A stretch of 64,000 nt of DNA, taken from the NCBI GenBank assembly GCA_023053545.1, contig JAKZAN010000006.1, forward strand, positions 9,952,351-10,016,350, written 5' to 3'. How positions within the stretch are numbered: the stretch's first letter is position 1; each line of letters begins with the position of its first letter. This DNA is from Lepidurus packardi. Lineage: Eukaryota; Arthropoda; Branchiopoda; Notostraca; Triopsidae. This document shows, in pieces, positions 46,105 to 57,613 of this stretch. The notes beneath the pieces were generated by a model. The model made no database searches and had not been told where the DNA came from. It saw only the letters and a program-made list of their open reading frames with translations. The translations under genes and the position numbers were made by a program.

Positions 46105-46740
46105 AAGCCGGAATAGCACCACGAGTCTGCAGCCAGTCTACAAGGGGCAAACGTTCGTTTAAGCTTCCAAATTTAATTGTCGAGTCTGGCGCACATGGGC
46201 TAACGCAGGCCGAAGTAGCGCTACGAGTTCCCCTAAGAGAATGTCGGAAAAACATCGGTAGTTTCGAACTTTTGGTTGGAACAAAATGCCCCTTTTTGTT
46301 CGAATTAATTCCTCGCGAACAATGTAAGGGAGCTAAGAATACGCCCGGGATAGCGGCACGGATCGGTCTGACCCAACAAGAAAACGACGGCAATATTTTC
46401 GTGGAAGGGGGGATACTATCTCTATTTAGCTCGCATTTAGCCTACATCGAAGCTCGACTAGAACAGGACTACACTAAACCTCTAATCGATAACTCTGTCC
46501 AAAACCAATTTCAGTTGACACGCTGGATGGAGTTTAAAACTAAAATTATCTGCTTAAATGTCAAACTCAAAAGTTTTTGGAAATCTGCGAACGTTTTTCG
46601 TTAGCGAGTTTCGAGCCTGCCCGGACTTGTAGCTTTTACCCCCGGTTGCTTGCTGCGTTTTCGTGAGTGGATAAATTGGACAGGAATGAACCCCGGGTGT
46701 CTGGCTAAGACCGAGCGGAGTAACGTTACGACTTCCCGGC
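46105..46740. repeat. Cluster of four 26-bp modules
   Basis: Modules at 46105-46130, 46207-46230, 46344-46366 and 46711-46740 share the pattern AAGCCG-AGTA-CG-TAC-AGT-CGG. Two keep a perfect 10-base palindrome, GTAGCGCTAC or GTAACGTTAC. They lie in GC-rich sequence and cause a 198-codon open frame that has no known match. Confidence 0.6.
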
Positions 46741-49700
46741 CAGGAATCCTTTGCAAGACCGGTATACTTATCCAGCTTCGCTAGCAACTGGTCATGTCAA
46801 CGTGACGTCACGGCACACGTCATCCTCACAAAGTATTTCTAGAAATGCATTCGTGAGCAAAACTACTATCCTTTTTCATATCTAGGGGACCCAAAAAAGT
46901 AACATAAGAACCAGAGAGAAAGAGGGACGAAACGGACTACGTAAATCGTATGTTCTCTTGTTCGCTTCCCTCCCCTTTCCCAATTTTTACTCTTTTTTTT
47001 TCAATCCATTCAAGTCAGTTGTTCATAAAGCGAAGCACCGGCGTTACACATGACTTGGTCTCTGGTGGAATATGAGCAAAGCAGGTTGATACCCAAAAGT
47101 GCAACACTCTTAATTAAGATGATTTAATGGAGGAATCACTCTAGAATCGCGTTGCTCAGTACCTATTTTCTTGTCTTGATTCCGAGCACTGTCAGTCGTG
47201 AATCCAGGTCGTTTACAGCTTGTTGGGCGTGGACCCCTAAAATTCCAAACATTCCACTCAAGTTTTATAACACACACACTTATCCGTGTTATGGAGTCGT
47301 GCACTTTGCATGCTTTGCAGGCTCTGCGGGACCGTCGCTGCAAGCCGGAGAGACTGCCTTTCAACGGCACAGGCGGCTGGCATTCGTTTTTTTTAAAAAC
47401 CATTTTTCTTTCTTTGTTTTAGAACTCCGAAATTAGGAAAATCCAAGACTACATGGTAACAATTGTTACCAAGCTCGAAAAGGGCGTACCATCCAATGGG
47501 GATAGGTCAAAGTGAAAAGGTAGCCAATTGTGTTAAAAAAAGGCACCAACACTGAATTTTTTTCAAGCGCCTGGCGGGTAGTGGTTAGAGAAAACGTTCC
47601 TCGCGCTCAACTTCCACAGTTCGTCACCAGCAGCAGTACTAGGGCCAACTGATCGAAAATCAGTCAAGGGAGCGAGACCTCGCGAACGAGCGCGCTCGAG
47701 GAGCCGGCTGAAAACCCGGGCTGATCCCGCACCACCACGTTTCTTAACGTTTAGTGCCGGGCGCGGAGCCTGGCCAGGGCAACGCCGGCCGGTTCCGAAC
47801 CCGCGTTCAGTCGCCACATCTCGGGCAAGGCTTGCGGGCCAGACAGACATACCAACACAATGGCATCATGGCTGCTACGGCGGCCCAACCCGAACCGCTG
47901 GCTGTCCATGCTAAGCAGCATAGTCAGTAGTTAGCTCAAACACAATGGGGTTTCAGACTCATTTAGACTCACGAACCGAATCGGAAGGGAACAAAAGAGG
48001 GGAAGATACAAAATCAGCCAACATTCAGAATGGTTGGAGATAACTTCTGTCTCAGGCTGGTTAGAAAGGGAGGGGGATAAATGTCTTGCAACCCGCCCAG
48101 TTTTCTTACAAATCCATCTCTTCCAAGTCAAGATTCTAGCCCGGGCCAAACTAAAAGAGCCATCCCATAACCAAAAAAAAAAAAAAAGAAAAGGGAATGG
48201 TTCTGGAGGGAATTTGGGGTGGGGTAAGGGGGGAGGACGAGGGATGTAGGGCACATTGTCTGCCTTGAGAAACGTTCCTGGGATGGCCTGCATTACCAAG
48301 TCCGGAGACTATAAAGGTTTGAGAAAAAGGGCCAGGGTGGCCCGAGTGGGTCTGTTCGGATCGCACAGGAGGGTTAGAAAGGGAGGGGGGAAAGAGCGAT
48401 TTTAACCCACCCCAAAAACTGATTAAGTTTACATGGCCACACCTCATGTTCATCAACAAGAGTCCAAGAGGCAGAGCTTAGCTATGTGCCCAAGAGCCAA
48501 TTGCGAAACGGAAGGAAAAGGGCGGGAAAGTGATGGGCTTATGACTCTTTTTGCTTTTCACCTTTCGCGTTTTCGCCCTTCAAGAATGCGCCCACGCTGG
48601 GCTCCAAATGTGTTTGGGTTGGTATGGATTCGGATTCGCGGATTCGCGAAAGTCCATAAACCCCGCCAAAAATCCCGCCTTTCTTGTAGGGACGCCCTGG
48701 AATTCGCAATAGCCAAAAACCCCAAGTGAGACTTGCAACTCGAAACTCATGAGCAAAAATTACTTAGGAGTGTATACTGGTAACCAAAAAAAAAATACTA
48801 ATAAAAAATGCCTAAAAAACGTAATTTGATCCCTAGAGTCGACTTCACCTTTCGACTCCAAATAAACTCCCCAGAGTTAAATCCATTTAAGGGAAAATAT
48901 TACTTGAAAAATAAAAAAAATAACGATTTTACAAAAGAATTTTGAAGTCACGTATTGACTCAAGCTAGCTGAAGGACTAGAAAAACCTTGAGCGTTTTTT
49001 CTTCAGTAAGTGTTCAACTAAACCTAGGAAAAGCGGGTAGACATAGCAGGAGATTTAACTCGTGACGACTTAAGCCGGTCGGGAAAGTTTGCATGTGCAT
49101 GTACACAGCGAATATTCTCTTCTCACTGACTACACACGCACCCAACATACACATACAAGTGAGAAGTGAGGCTAGTTAATTACACGCAGCTCTAGGAAAA
49201 GGTTAGGTGGTATTACAACGCTGCTAAATTTTAAAAGAGAAATTAGCAAGAGAACTTACGCCGTATGTGCCACTCAACAAAATGTCAGCAGACTCTAAAG
49301 GCAAAGACTCACAAGATGGCGGCTAGCAAACACGCCTTGCGTCCCAACGGTCTTTTCCTTCCCCAAAATTTCGACATTTTCCCAGTCCGTTCTTACCCGA
49401 CACAAACTTAGTGTCAAGACTTAAGGTGTCTCTGGTTAGGCCACAGAACTAACGAAATAATTAGCTATCAACGCAAACTTACCTAAAAATCTGCCAAAGG
49501 TTTCCGGAGTTGAAAACGGGCGGTTGGTTGACCGTTAATTTGAACAGGAACTCCGAAACTAACAAGTGTTAACGTAGCTAGGCAAGGTTTCGTTTTCGCA
49601 GAAGCTGAGGTGAGAGTGGATGTGGAATTAACTCCATTGTATGTATCGTCCGCAGCTCAGCAAAGGGTTTTTGCTCCTGGACGCCGGGTAAACGATGTAC

Positions 49701-52515
49701 GTCTTGACGGAAGCCGTGTACGCAAAAACTGTCTGCCAAAACCCGGGTCTCATTTGCACGGCGTTTGCAACGTGGAATGTAATGGGTACTCGATGGTTCC
49801 GTATATGTAAAACCCGTGTGCTCCGCCCCGATTGGCAGGCTTGTGCCAATCCGCAACTTAAACTTATATTCACGCGGTCTCGCAGAACAGTTTATTCGTC
49901 CTAGTGGCAACGATTCCTTGACCTTTTTCCATTGCTTCCTTTCTGCTGTTGCTAAGAACCAAAAGGGGCGAAATCAGGAATCACCTGTATAAAAATACCA
50001 GATTTTAGACATGCGAAAACTGGAACATATAGGCATAATCAGAGTTTAAGTCATATTGAAAGCTAATAGAAATTAGTACATAATAGTAAGGATGGCTCGG
50101 CTTTCAGAGTCGATTTGCAAACATGGCGCAAGTAAAACTGGCGTTTTTAACGGTTGTTATGCGATTTGACAACGTCTGGCGGCAAAGTTGATAAGATATT
50201 CGACAGTTTAGTTAAAGATAACAGCTTTCTTGGTTCACTTATCGGTGTGGTTCTGAGGTTGTCTATTTGAAATAGAAGCGTTTCTGACATGTTTGCGAAG
50301 TTACTCTACGACGGTAGTTGCAGCAATGCAAACGCAGTGCAATGTAATGACTTTTGAACCATTTTCTCAAATGAGGAACATTTGTATTATTTGTAGCAAC
50401 CAGACGTCCTATTCTTGGTACACAAAGTACCATAGGCCTATAGCATAGTAGGCCTGCGATATTGTCTAACAAAGTGACAGTAACTTTAATCGCTATTTAA
50501 AAGGTTATCCTCAAAATTTAACCAAAAATCCCTCTTACAGTTCGTTCAAAATATATATGGAAAAGTGTGACAAACTACATAAGCATTTCATGATGCCGAT
50601 ATTTGTACTGATAGACACTTGTTAGTACTTACTAGGCCAGTGTTTAATGTCATTTCGATTACATCCCTTAGAAATGAGGAGAAAAGAGTACTAATCAACT
50701 CCTATTACTCTTGAATCTTCCTTTCGGTACAAAGGCGAAGTGAATGAAATATGGAAGTTATGCTAATCGCTAAGATTTGTATTAAGAATTACTAGTGAAC
50801 ATAACTGCTTGAAGGAAACTTAAGGAACTAAAAAGTACTGTTACTGTTAAAACGGGAATCCGAGCTTTCCATGAACCGCAATGTTTTAACTTGAACTGCC
50901 TGGACGCTCTATAATTTAACAATCTAACAAAGCGTATAATTGTTCACACGATTGACAGCTTTGTGCAAATCGATGCAAACAAAAGTATTTCTTTATGTGT
51001 TAATTGGTAGTTGAACTAAATTTGCATTCGTCAAATAGGGATAATCGTTTGCATGAAGCAAATTAAAATAACCATAAATGTCTTCAGTAACCGTTTCCCG
51101 GAATGATAAGCAACCAACCGTTGAAAATGCAGTACAATAAGAATCGCCATCCAAATGGTAATCTTCAGAGGATTGCTCAGAAACTTTTCTTGCTTTGCTA
51201 TTACTTCCGCAAAGTCTTACTACTATAACTGCCGTAATACTACTAAGACTAAAAGAAAGCTTCAAGTCCGACACATCTAACGTAAATAGAGACGATTAGG
51301 TTCTGACCAAGAAACAATTGAAAAAATAAATAAGTGAACAATCCAATCAGCAAACTCATCAATCTTAACACATTGAATTCATTGTAGTAGGTTATTAGAT
51401 TAGAGTTGAAATTTGATACCAAACAGTTAAATTAGTTTCGAAGCAATTGATCTTAGGAACTTATAAAAAGTTTTAATATTCAATATTTTGTTTCAAAAGT
51501 CACACAATATTATTGAACAATCCGGTAAAATCTACTTTGGGGTAGTTCGAAATCTTCAGTGCTACTCTGCCATGCGCACTGAGATCTAATAGACAGAAAC
51601 CATTAACATTACCATTGAACACTACAATTGAACATTATATTTCACTGGTAGGAAAGTATTCCATATTATGCTGCACTTAAAAATTCTTCCATTAATCCCC
51701 GACGCTACCTTGAGAAATCTCGAACAAAACTCAATAGATAATTAAATGAGTAACTTCTCACAGACCATACAGATTTGCCTAGGTAACAAGAGAATCCTCA
51801 GTGGGATCTTTGAACCCTGCAAACTTGAGCCAATAGGAAAGATTCTGTACCCCCCAAGTTCAACCCTAAACCCACTAGACTCTAATAGTGCTTAAGCTAT
51901 TTAACTTAGTTAATGAAAAATTATTAACAGGTAATGGAAAAACTCTTCCAGGTAATGTCATAAAAAAGAGGCTTCAATCAAAGCAAGAAAAGCCAAATTC
52001 GCCACCCTTTCTTACTTTGATTTCGTAATACAACTTGATTTCGTAATACAAACTCAGGATATCTTAGAAAAACTAACAAAACACTCTATTATTAGAAGTG
52101 TAACTTGAGTTTTTTGCTCTGTATAAGCTTCAGCTGCATGTTCTAATTCAGAACCACCTTTTGAGGCTTAAAAGCACACGACATGAAGAACCAGACTAAC
52201 GTTGCTAGGTGGATTATACATTTCGAGTATAATTAGGCCAATGAAAGAATACGATTAGAGGGATAAGGAGACACCTCCTCTAGTTCAGAAAAGAAAAAGG
52301 AAGTTACTATTACTTCTTGCTATTAAGATTACATAGGCGCTGCCCAGGACCACACCTTGGGTTGTGTGTTCGCGCATGCAATAAAAGAGTCAAGTTATTG
52401 AAAGCTTTACAGGATACCGGTGGTGGGCAAAAGATTAGCAACGCTTGTTGAAACGCTATAGCCACTGAACCCAGTACGTGTAGGCCCGCCAAACTTTAGT
52501 CAACCCAACTTGCCT
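46741..52515. other. Gene-less stretch with GC-rich islands
   Basis: No gene is recognised. CpG-rich islands lie at about 47560-47930 and 49590-49870. ACAAGATGGCGGC, a YY1/Pho-type promoter word, lies at 49312. A perfect 18-base palindrome, TGGTAACAATTGTTACCA, lies at 47454-47471. Any of these could belong to the unknown promoter of the let-7-complex transcript, but nothing shows it directly. Confidence 0.4.
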
Positions 52516-52559
52516 GCACTTACTTTCCATTATTCTATACAATAATGGAAAGTAAGTGC
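52516..52559. repeat. Perfect hairpin, 19-bp arms
   Basis: Arms 52516-52534 and 52541-52559 are exact reverse complements (GCACTTACTTTCCATTATT) around CTATAC. Confidence 0.9.
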
Positions 52560-52567
52560 TTAAGAGA

Positions 52568-52611
52568 GTTAGATTTGAGTTCGCAATTATAATTGCGAAC
52601 TAAAATCTAAC
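52568..52611. repeat. 44-bp near-perfect palindrome
   Basis: The halves match at 21 of 22 positions with no loop (centre GCAATTATAATTGC). It follows 8 bases after the hairpin at 52516-52559. Confidence 0.9.
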
Positions 52612-55095
52612 CTTCTAAGCAATTCATTTCAAGTTTCAATCCCAATCCGAGTATCTTTGCTAAAAGCACTAAGTTGCACAACTCATTGTCTCGTTTCTAC
52701 TTGCTAGAATTTTCCGTGTCTTGTTCTTTTTTTAAATTCAGATTTCATGAATGTGCAAAAACATACTAACTGATATTTCGACAAACTATACGTTCCAATT
52801 GCAACTAGATAAGTCTTCAATTTCCATTGGAGAACTTAAAAAGACATGCAAGCAATAGTTTAGTGATAGAACATAACTTTAAACATCGCCTAGACCTAAC
52901 TTAAACATACGCTTAAACTTTGAGGATTCCCTTTAATTTGCCGAAGCTTAACTTAAAATCGAGGGATTTGGCTTCAATGCACATTAACTCACAGAAAACT
53001 CGACTCAGTTTACTCATTTTTCGGCTCAGGAAAGAAATAATTTTACCTTGGATACACTTTAATCTGTATAAAAGTGGGCCCAATTTTGAAGAGAATTGGC
53101 TGCTGTGGAAAAATTCCCTTGAATTCAGGCAAAATCTCTTCCTTTTTGCAGCGGCTCAAGTCTTTTTACCAGTCAATATGAACCGGTTGCTAGAAACTTA
53201 ACTTAAATCCGCAAAAAACTTTGCTGAAGTTTCAAGGTATTGCCACAGTATATAGGTTTCCCTATATATATTGTAAACCTATGTTTTACGGTGCAATTGC
53301 TTCATTTTGAAGCGTGTACTTGTCTTCCCTTAAGTGATTTTTTAAAATTATAAAATAAGTAGAAGTTAACCCTTGAAAATCAAAAAATTTTGCTGGCCCT
53401 ATTTAAAAAAAAATTCACGCTTAAATAAACGAAATTACCACTGCTGAACCTACATCAAACATTCACTATACTCTTCACCCTGCTTAAAGAATAAAGTTAA
53501 ACCCCGTGCTACCAACTGCTTTCCAAAAATCAAGTCTCGACATGATAGGATTGGCCATACATCCAAAATACTTGAATGATTCAACCCAATTAAACTGACA
53601 GGCTAAGCGACTAACTTAATCCCATTAGTTCGCAGTTACAAAAAATATAGTACAATGAGTAACAGAGAACAAACCTATCTGTTACGATCCACAGCCCATC
53701 AGGGAAAATTATAAAGCGAAGCGAGTATACTATTAAAAAATACAAATTTTCTAATTGTCCTCCTGGTAGTTCAATCTCCCCTCAGCATACTTAAAACATA
53801 CATATTACAATACATACATACAATAAAAAGTGAATCTTAATTTTCAAATGAATAACTTAACTATTATGCAATTAAACCTTTTCTTCGTTTACCCTAACGT
53901 AATTAGAAGCAACAATTTATGCTAATTACAAGAAAACAAGAAAGAAAAAGAAGAGTTGGAAGATGAACTGCAAGATGACAGATGCGAAAAAGTAATAACT
54001 AACGTAAAAAACACGTAATACGTTTGTCGCGTGAGAAATACGACAAATTGCAATCTTAATCGAGATCCCTTCTTCTCACCCTCAGCAAAGAATTAAAATT
54101 AAACAAAAAAAATAACCCAAACAAAGCCAAATATAGTTCAGTCTTCACTCGTAAGCCTTTCCACGCACAACTGTTGTCTTCGACCAATCAACTAGTTAAG
54201 AATTACATCATGTCCACGTGGTCAAGTTTTCGTTACCATTGCAGTTGTTAAGCTTGGTCTCTTTTGAAGCGTTTTCATCGTCGCTTTTCTTTTCTCTATG
54301 AATCTATCTGAACGTCTAGAGAAATAGTGTGCAAAATTGCTGGGTTGGTCCAGTACAACTATCCATTTTCTGTCACTTCTTGTTTTTTTGGCACACTGGC
54401 GTCTAGACTTGCGTTCAGGGACTCTCCCTTATTGTATATGTTGTATGATGTGCAGTTTGAGAAGTCTCCGGGGCCCAGAAGGAGCCCCCCGAACAAAAAA
54501 AAGAGTTCTACATATAACGAAAGTTTAAGCCACAAAAGCTTCCCATTGCCTTGCCCGTATGCAAATGAGATGGACGCAGCTAGCGTGAACGCGAGCGTGA
54601 GGGCCTTGGGCTATTCTGCAGTTACTTTTGCGTTCCCTTCTTATACAACTTATATACACCTCTGTGTCCACTTACAGCCACCCAGCCACCCTAACTCCCG
54701 AAAAACTGGATGCATAAGATACTCCCCTGCGGCCTATAACACAACCCGTACGGAAAATAAAAAGGAAGAAATCCTACGAAAAAAGTGCAAGTAACGAGAT
54801 AAGAAATTTATCATTAAGCAATCCACCTTGTACTCTAATAACGCCCCAGGCATGGTTAATCTTTTAACGCCTATTCCAACAAACTCCAAAACGGATTCTA
54901 GGCCGACACCTTTAGAACATCACTGGTTTAGATTTAGTACATTCTCAGTTTGCAAATTCATTCCTCTTCCTCTTCTTTTCCTCTTCAAATTCGAAAGTAG
55001 GATGCGCAAGCGACAAGGTAATACACGCCAAAGAGTACCAGACGAGATTTACAGGCACTCGAAACGGTACATAGTAAATTCGCTAAGAGCAGCAC
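52612..55095. other. AT-rich stretch, no gene recognised
   Basis: I see no exon, known repeat or RNA gene. Open frames up to 155 codons (54327-54794, GTG start) show no domain. Confidence 0.45.
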
Positions 55096-55154
55096 ATTCA
55101 TAGTTGAACAACTACGAATTTGTTGCAAATTCATGGTTGAGCAACCATGAATTT
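55096..55154. repeat. Two adjacent related hairpins
   Basis: 55096-55120 (ATTCATAGTTG arms) and 55127-55154 (AAATTCATGGTTG with its complement, 2-base loop) are diverged copies of the same foldback in tandem, joined by TTGTTGC words. Confidence 0.75.
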
Positions 55155-56384
55155 GTTGCTATTACCGAATTTACTTGTATAGTGATCCCAGGGGCGATGG
55201 GTTTAGGTAGACTGAAAAGTTACGGAGTAATATCTAGTAAAAGGGCAATCGATAGCAGAATGTTGCACAAGGCGTATTAAAAAAAAAAACGTATACAGTA
55301 TGAACGAACATTACCCGCAGCTGCGGACGGACGGGTGATAAGGCTCGCGAAGGGTACTGTATAGGGTATATAGGTACGCGCTTTGAGTGGTTCCGATCGA
55401 CACGGAATACCAACTTGAAGCACACTAGGTGTTACATTTTTTTTGGAGCCGTCCTAGTTCTACGATTTGCTTGGGTTAAAGATCTAGTTTCTTGAGACTG
55501 TTCATTTGTATTAAAATAGAAAAAGGAGGTAGGGGGGATAGATTTTTTTTTGCGAATGCGAAGAAAGTATGATACTTATAGGCTAGATGAGAAAAGTTAA
55601 CCACAATTAACTCCTACCTGAGTTAATCCCACTTGTCAGTCGTCTAGAAACGACTCCGTTAAGGAAACAGATATCTCTATGAAAAAAAGGATAGAATTCC
55701 TTCAAATGGTCTTCAGTTTGTCATCTGGACTCTCATCAACAACCCCCGTTCTGCGCCTAGTTGAGCTCAATTAACATTTAACTGACTGCATAGGTTGTTA
55801 TTAGTCGGGTGTTCGTCTTTTAGGCCTTCCTTTGGAATCTATTAGTAGGCTAATTTTCCTTCAAGATTCACTTTCCAACTAATCCTTTCGGCAAATGATG
55901 CATTTCTAAGGTAGTACTCGACAAGTACTCAAAAAATTTCTTGGATTGACAGCCTTCTCTGCATGTTTGAGTCTTTCTACATACTAATACAATAATGTTA
56001 TTTCCTTAAAATCTAATGCTTGCACAAGGTAGCTCATAGGTAGCGAAAAACATAGCATGGCAACCGAAAGGCCCTATTAGCCGGACGGAATTGCAACTTC
56101 TAACTTGGGCTTGCCTCTGCACGGTGACAGGTATGCAACAATGGCAGTGGGTCATCTTAAATCCATTTATTTGTTTTCTTCATTGCTGATCACCTTTCTG
56201 TTAGCGTACAAGGCTTGCGTACAAGGGCAACCCCAAGTTAATGCCACGGGTCCGGCCAAAGCTGCACGGCTTTCCTACGGTACTTTCGTTCGACTCTGCC
56301 GTACCAACTTTGAACCGGCCTGATCAACCTAAGAAAATTTTACCGTTTGGACATGGTGCATTCTCTCTCTTGCATTCATTCGTA

Positions 56385-56442
56385 CTAGGCCTAGGTGACG
56401 TGCATCATCTAGGCCTAGTTAATACTCGCTTACTAGGTCTAG
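56385..56442. repeat. Three CTAGGCCTAG palindromes at 24-base spacing
   Basis: CTAGGCCTAG at 56385-56394 and 56409-56418 and CTAGGTCTAG at 56433-56442 are exactly 24 bases apart, start to start. Confidence 0.8.
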
Positions 56443-57558
56443 TAGTACTATGGTCAAAGTGAATCACACTATACAACTGTCCTTATGATACCAACTCATC
56501 AAAACCTTTACAACCCGTCGCTAGCTTCATTGTTGTACCAAAGGACCAACTCGCCCATGTGCCCTTGCCCATTTAGCCTGATCCGCTGTAACAAAGTTTT
56601 AAAGTACCCGAATTTTGATTCATTCATTTCACTATAGTGCTAGCGAGCATAATCCTAAGAAGCCACCTTTGACCAAGCAGAGAATTAATGAGTCTTCATC
56701 CAAACATCGACATGCGGGAATTTAGACTTTAATACCTACCTTGCCAAAAGAGTCCATAATTACCAGTCCCCAAACATTCTTATCCCGTTTCACAACAATT
56801 AAAGCACTGTTAAGTCGCGCTAACCCAGAAGCTTCGAAACCTTCGAGGATTCGTGGGACGCTCCAACAATGAAAAATTCTGGGCCTGGCGAGCCTAGGCC
56901 ATCACGCTTTGCCAAAATGTTCGGCACATGATCGTCACCGTAAATTTTCCGCCCGGTCCACCAGAGTTTCAAGGGGCTTTCGGGACTAGTGCTGAAAAGG
57001 TTGGCTCGGGATTGGCCGATTTGAATTTCATAATGGCTGCCTGACGTTATCCGTTGCTTGTAAAATGCTTGCGGGAGCGATTATGGACGCGCGGATAATG
57101 AACGAAAGGAATAACAGCGCAAACGGCGTAAATAACGAGAAAGAATGAGTAAAAAGGAGAGAGACGAGTCAGAGTAGGAAACTAGGGAGGGAAACAGGCC
57201 CCCCCACTCCCCCATCGAAAACCGGGTAAAAGCGCGCAAGTAGAGGCCAACGCCAATAAACACAAACATCTCCTATGACGTTTTCCCTTCTGGTAGCATC
57301 TGCACGCGCTCCACGCCGGCCCGCTTCCTTTTTTTGGCGAATTTTCTCAGCTGATTACGTCTCGCTCGGCGCGACAGTGCGTCTGGGACTGGAAGCTCGG
57401 GCTTCCTTCTGCGCAAGACCGGCTCACGAACGGACGAAGAGGGAAAATGGAACTAAGCCAAAGCAAATGCAATAAGATGCTGTGTATGCCTCACACGAAA
57501 GTTAAGAAACGTTGGCGGTGCAAAAACAAGACAGACCTAAGACGAGAAGACAAGAAAG

Positions 57559-57561
<3 letters not shown>

Positions 57562-57610
<49 letters not shown>

Positions 57611-57613
57611 GGG
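57562..57613. repeat. (GA)n-(G)n microsatellite
   Basis: About 19 GA units are followed by 13 Gs. A GC- and CpG-richer stretch (57000-57430) lies next to it. GA tracts of this kind bind GAGA factor or CLAMP at fly promoters. Confidence 0.9.

Noticed and set aside
46008-46604. 198-codon open frame on the plus strand
   Set aside because: It has no known domain and is explained by GC-rich repeated modules. The antisense frame is open too.
47563-47850. 95-codon GC-rich open frame
   Set aside because: It lies in a CpG-rich island where stop codons are rare; composition is typical of chance frames (Arg, Ala, Gly, Pro).
49578-49910. Overlapping frames on both strands in a GC-rich island
   Set aside because: Several frames are open at once, as expected from composition; no domain or splice sites.
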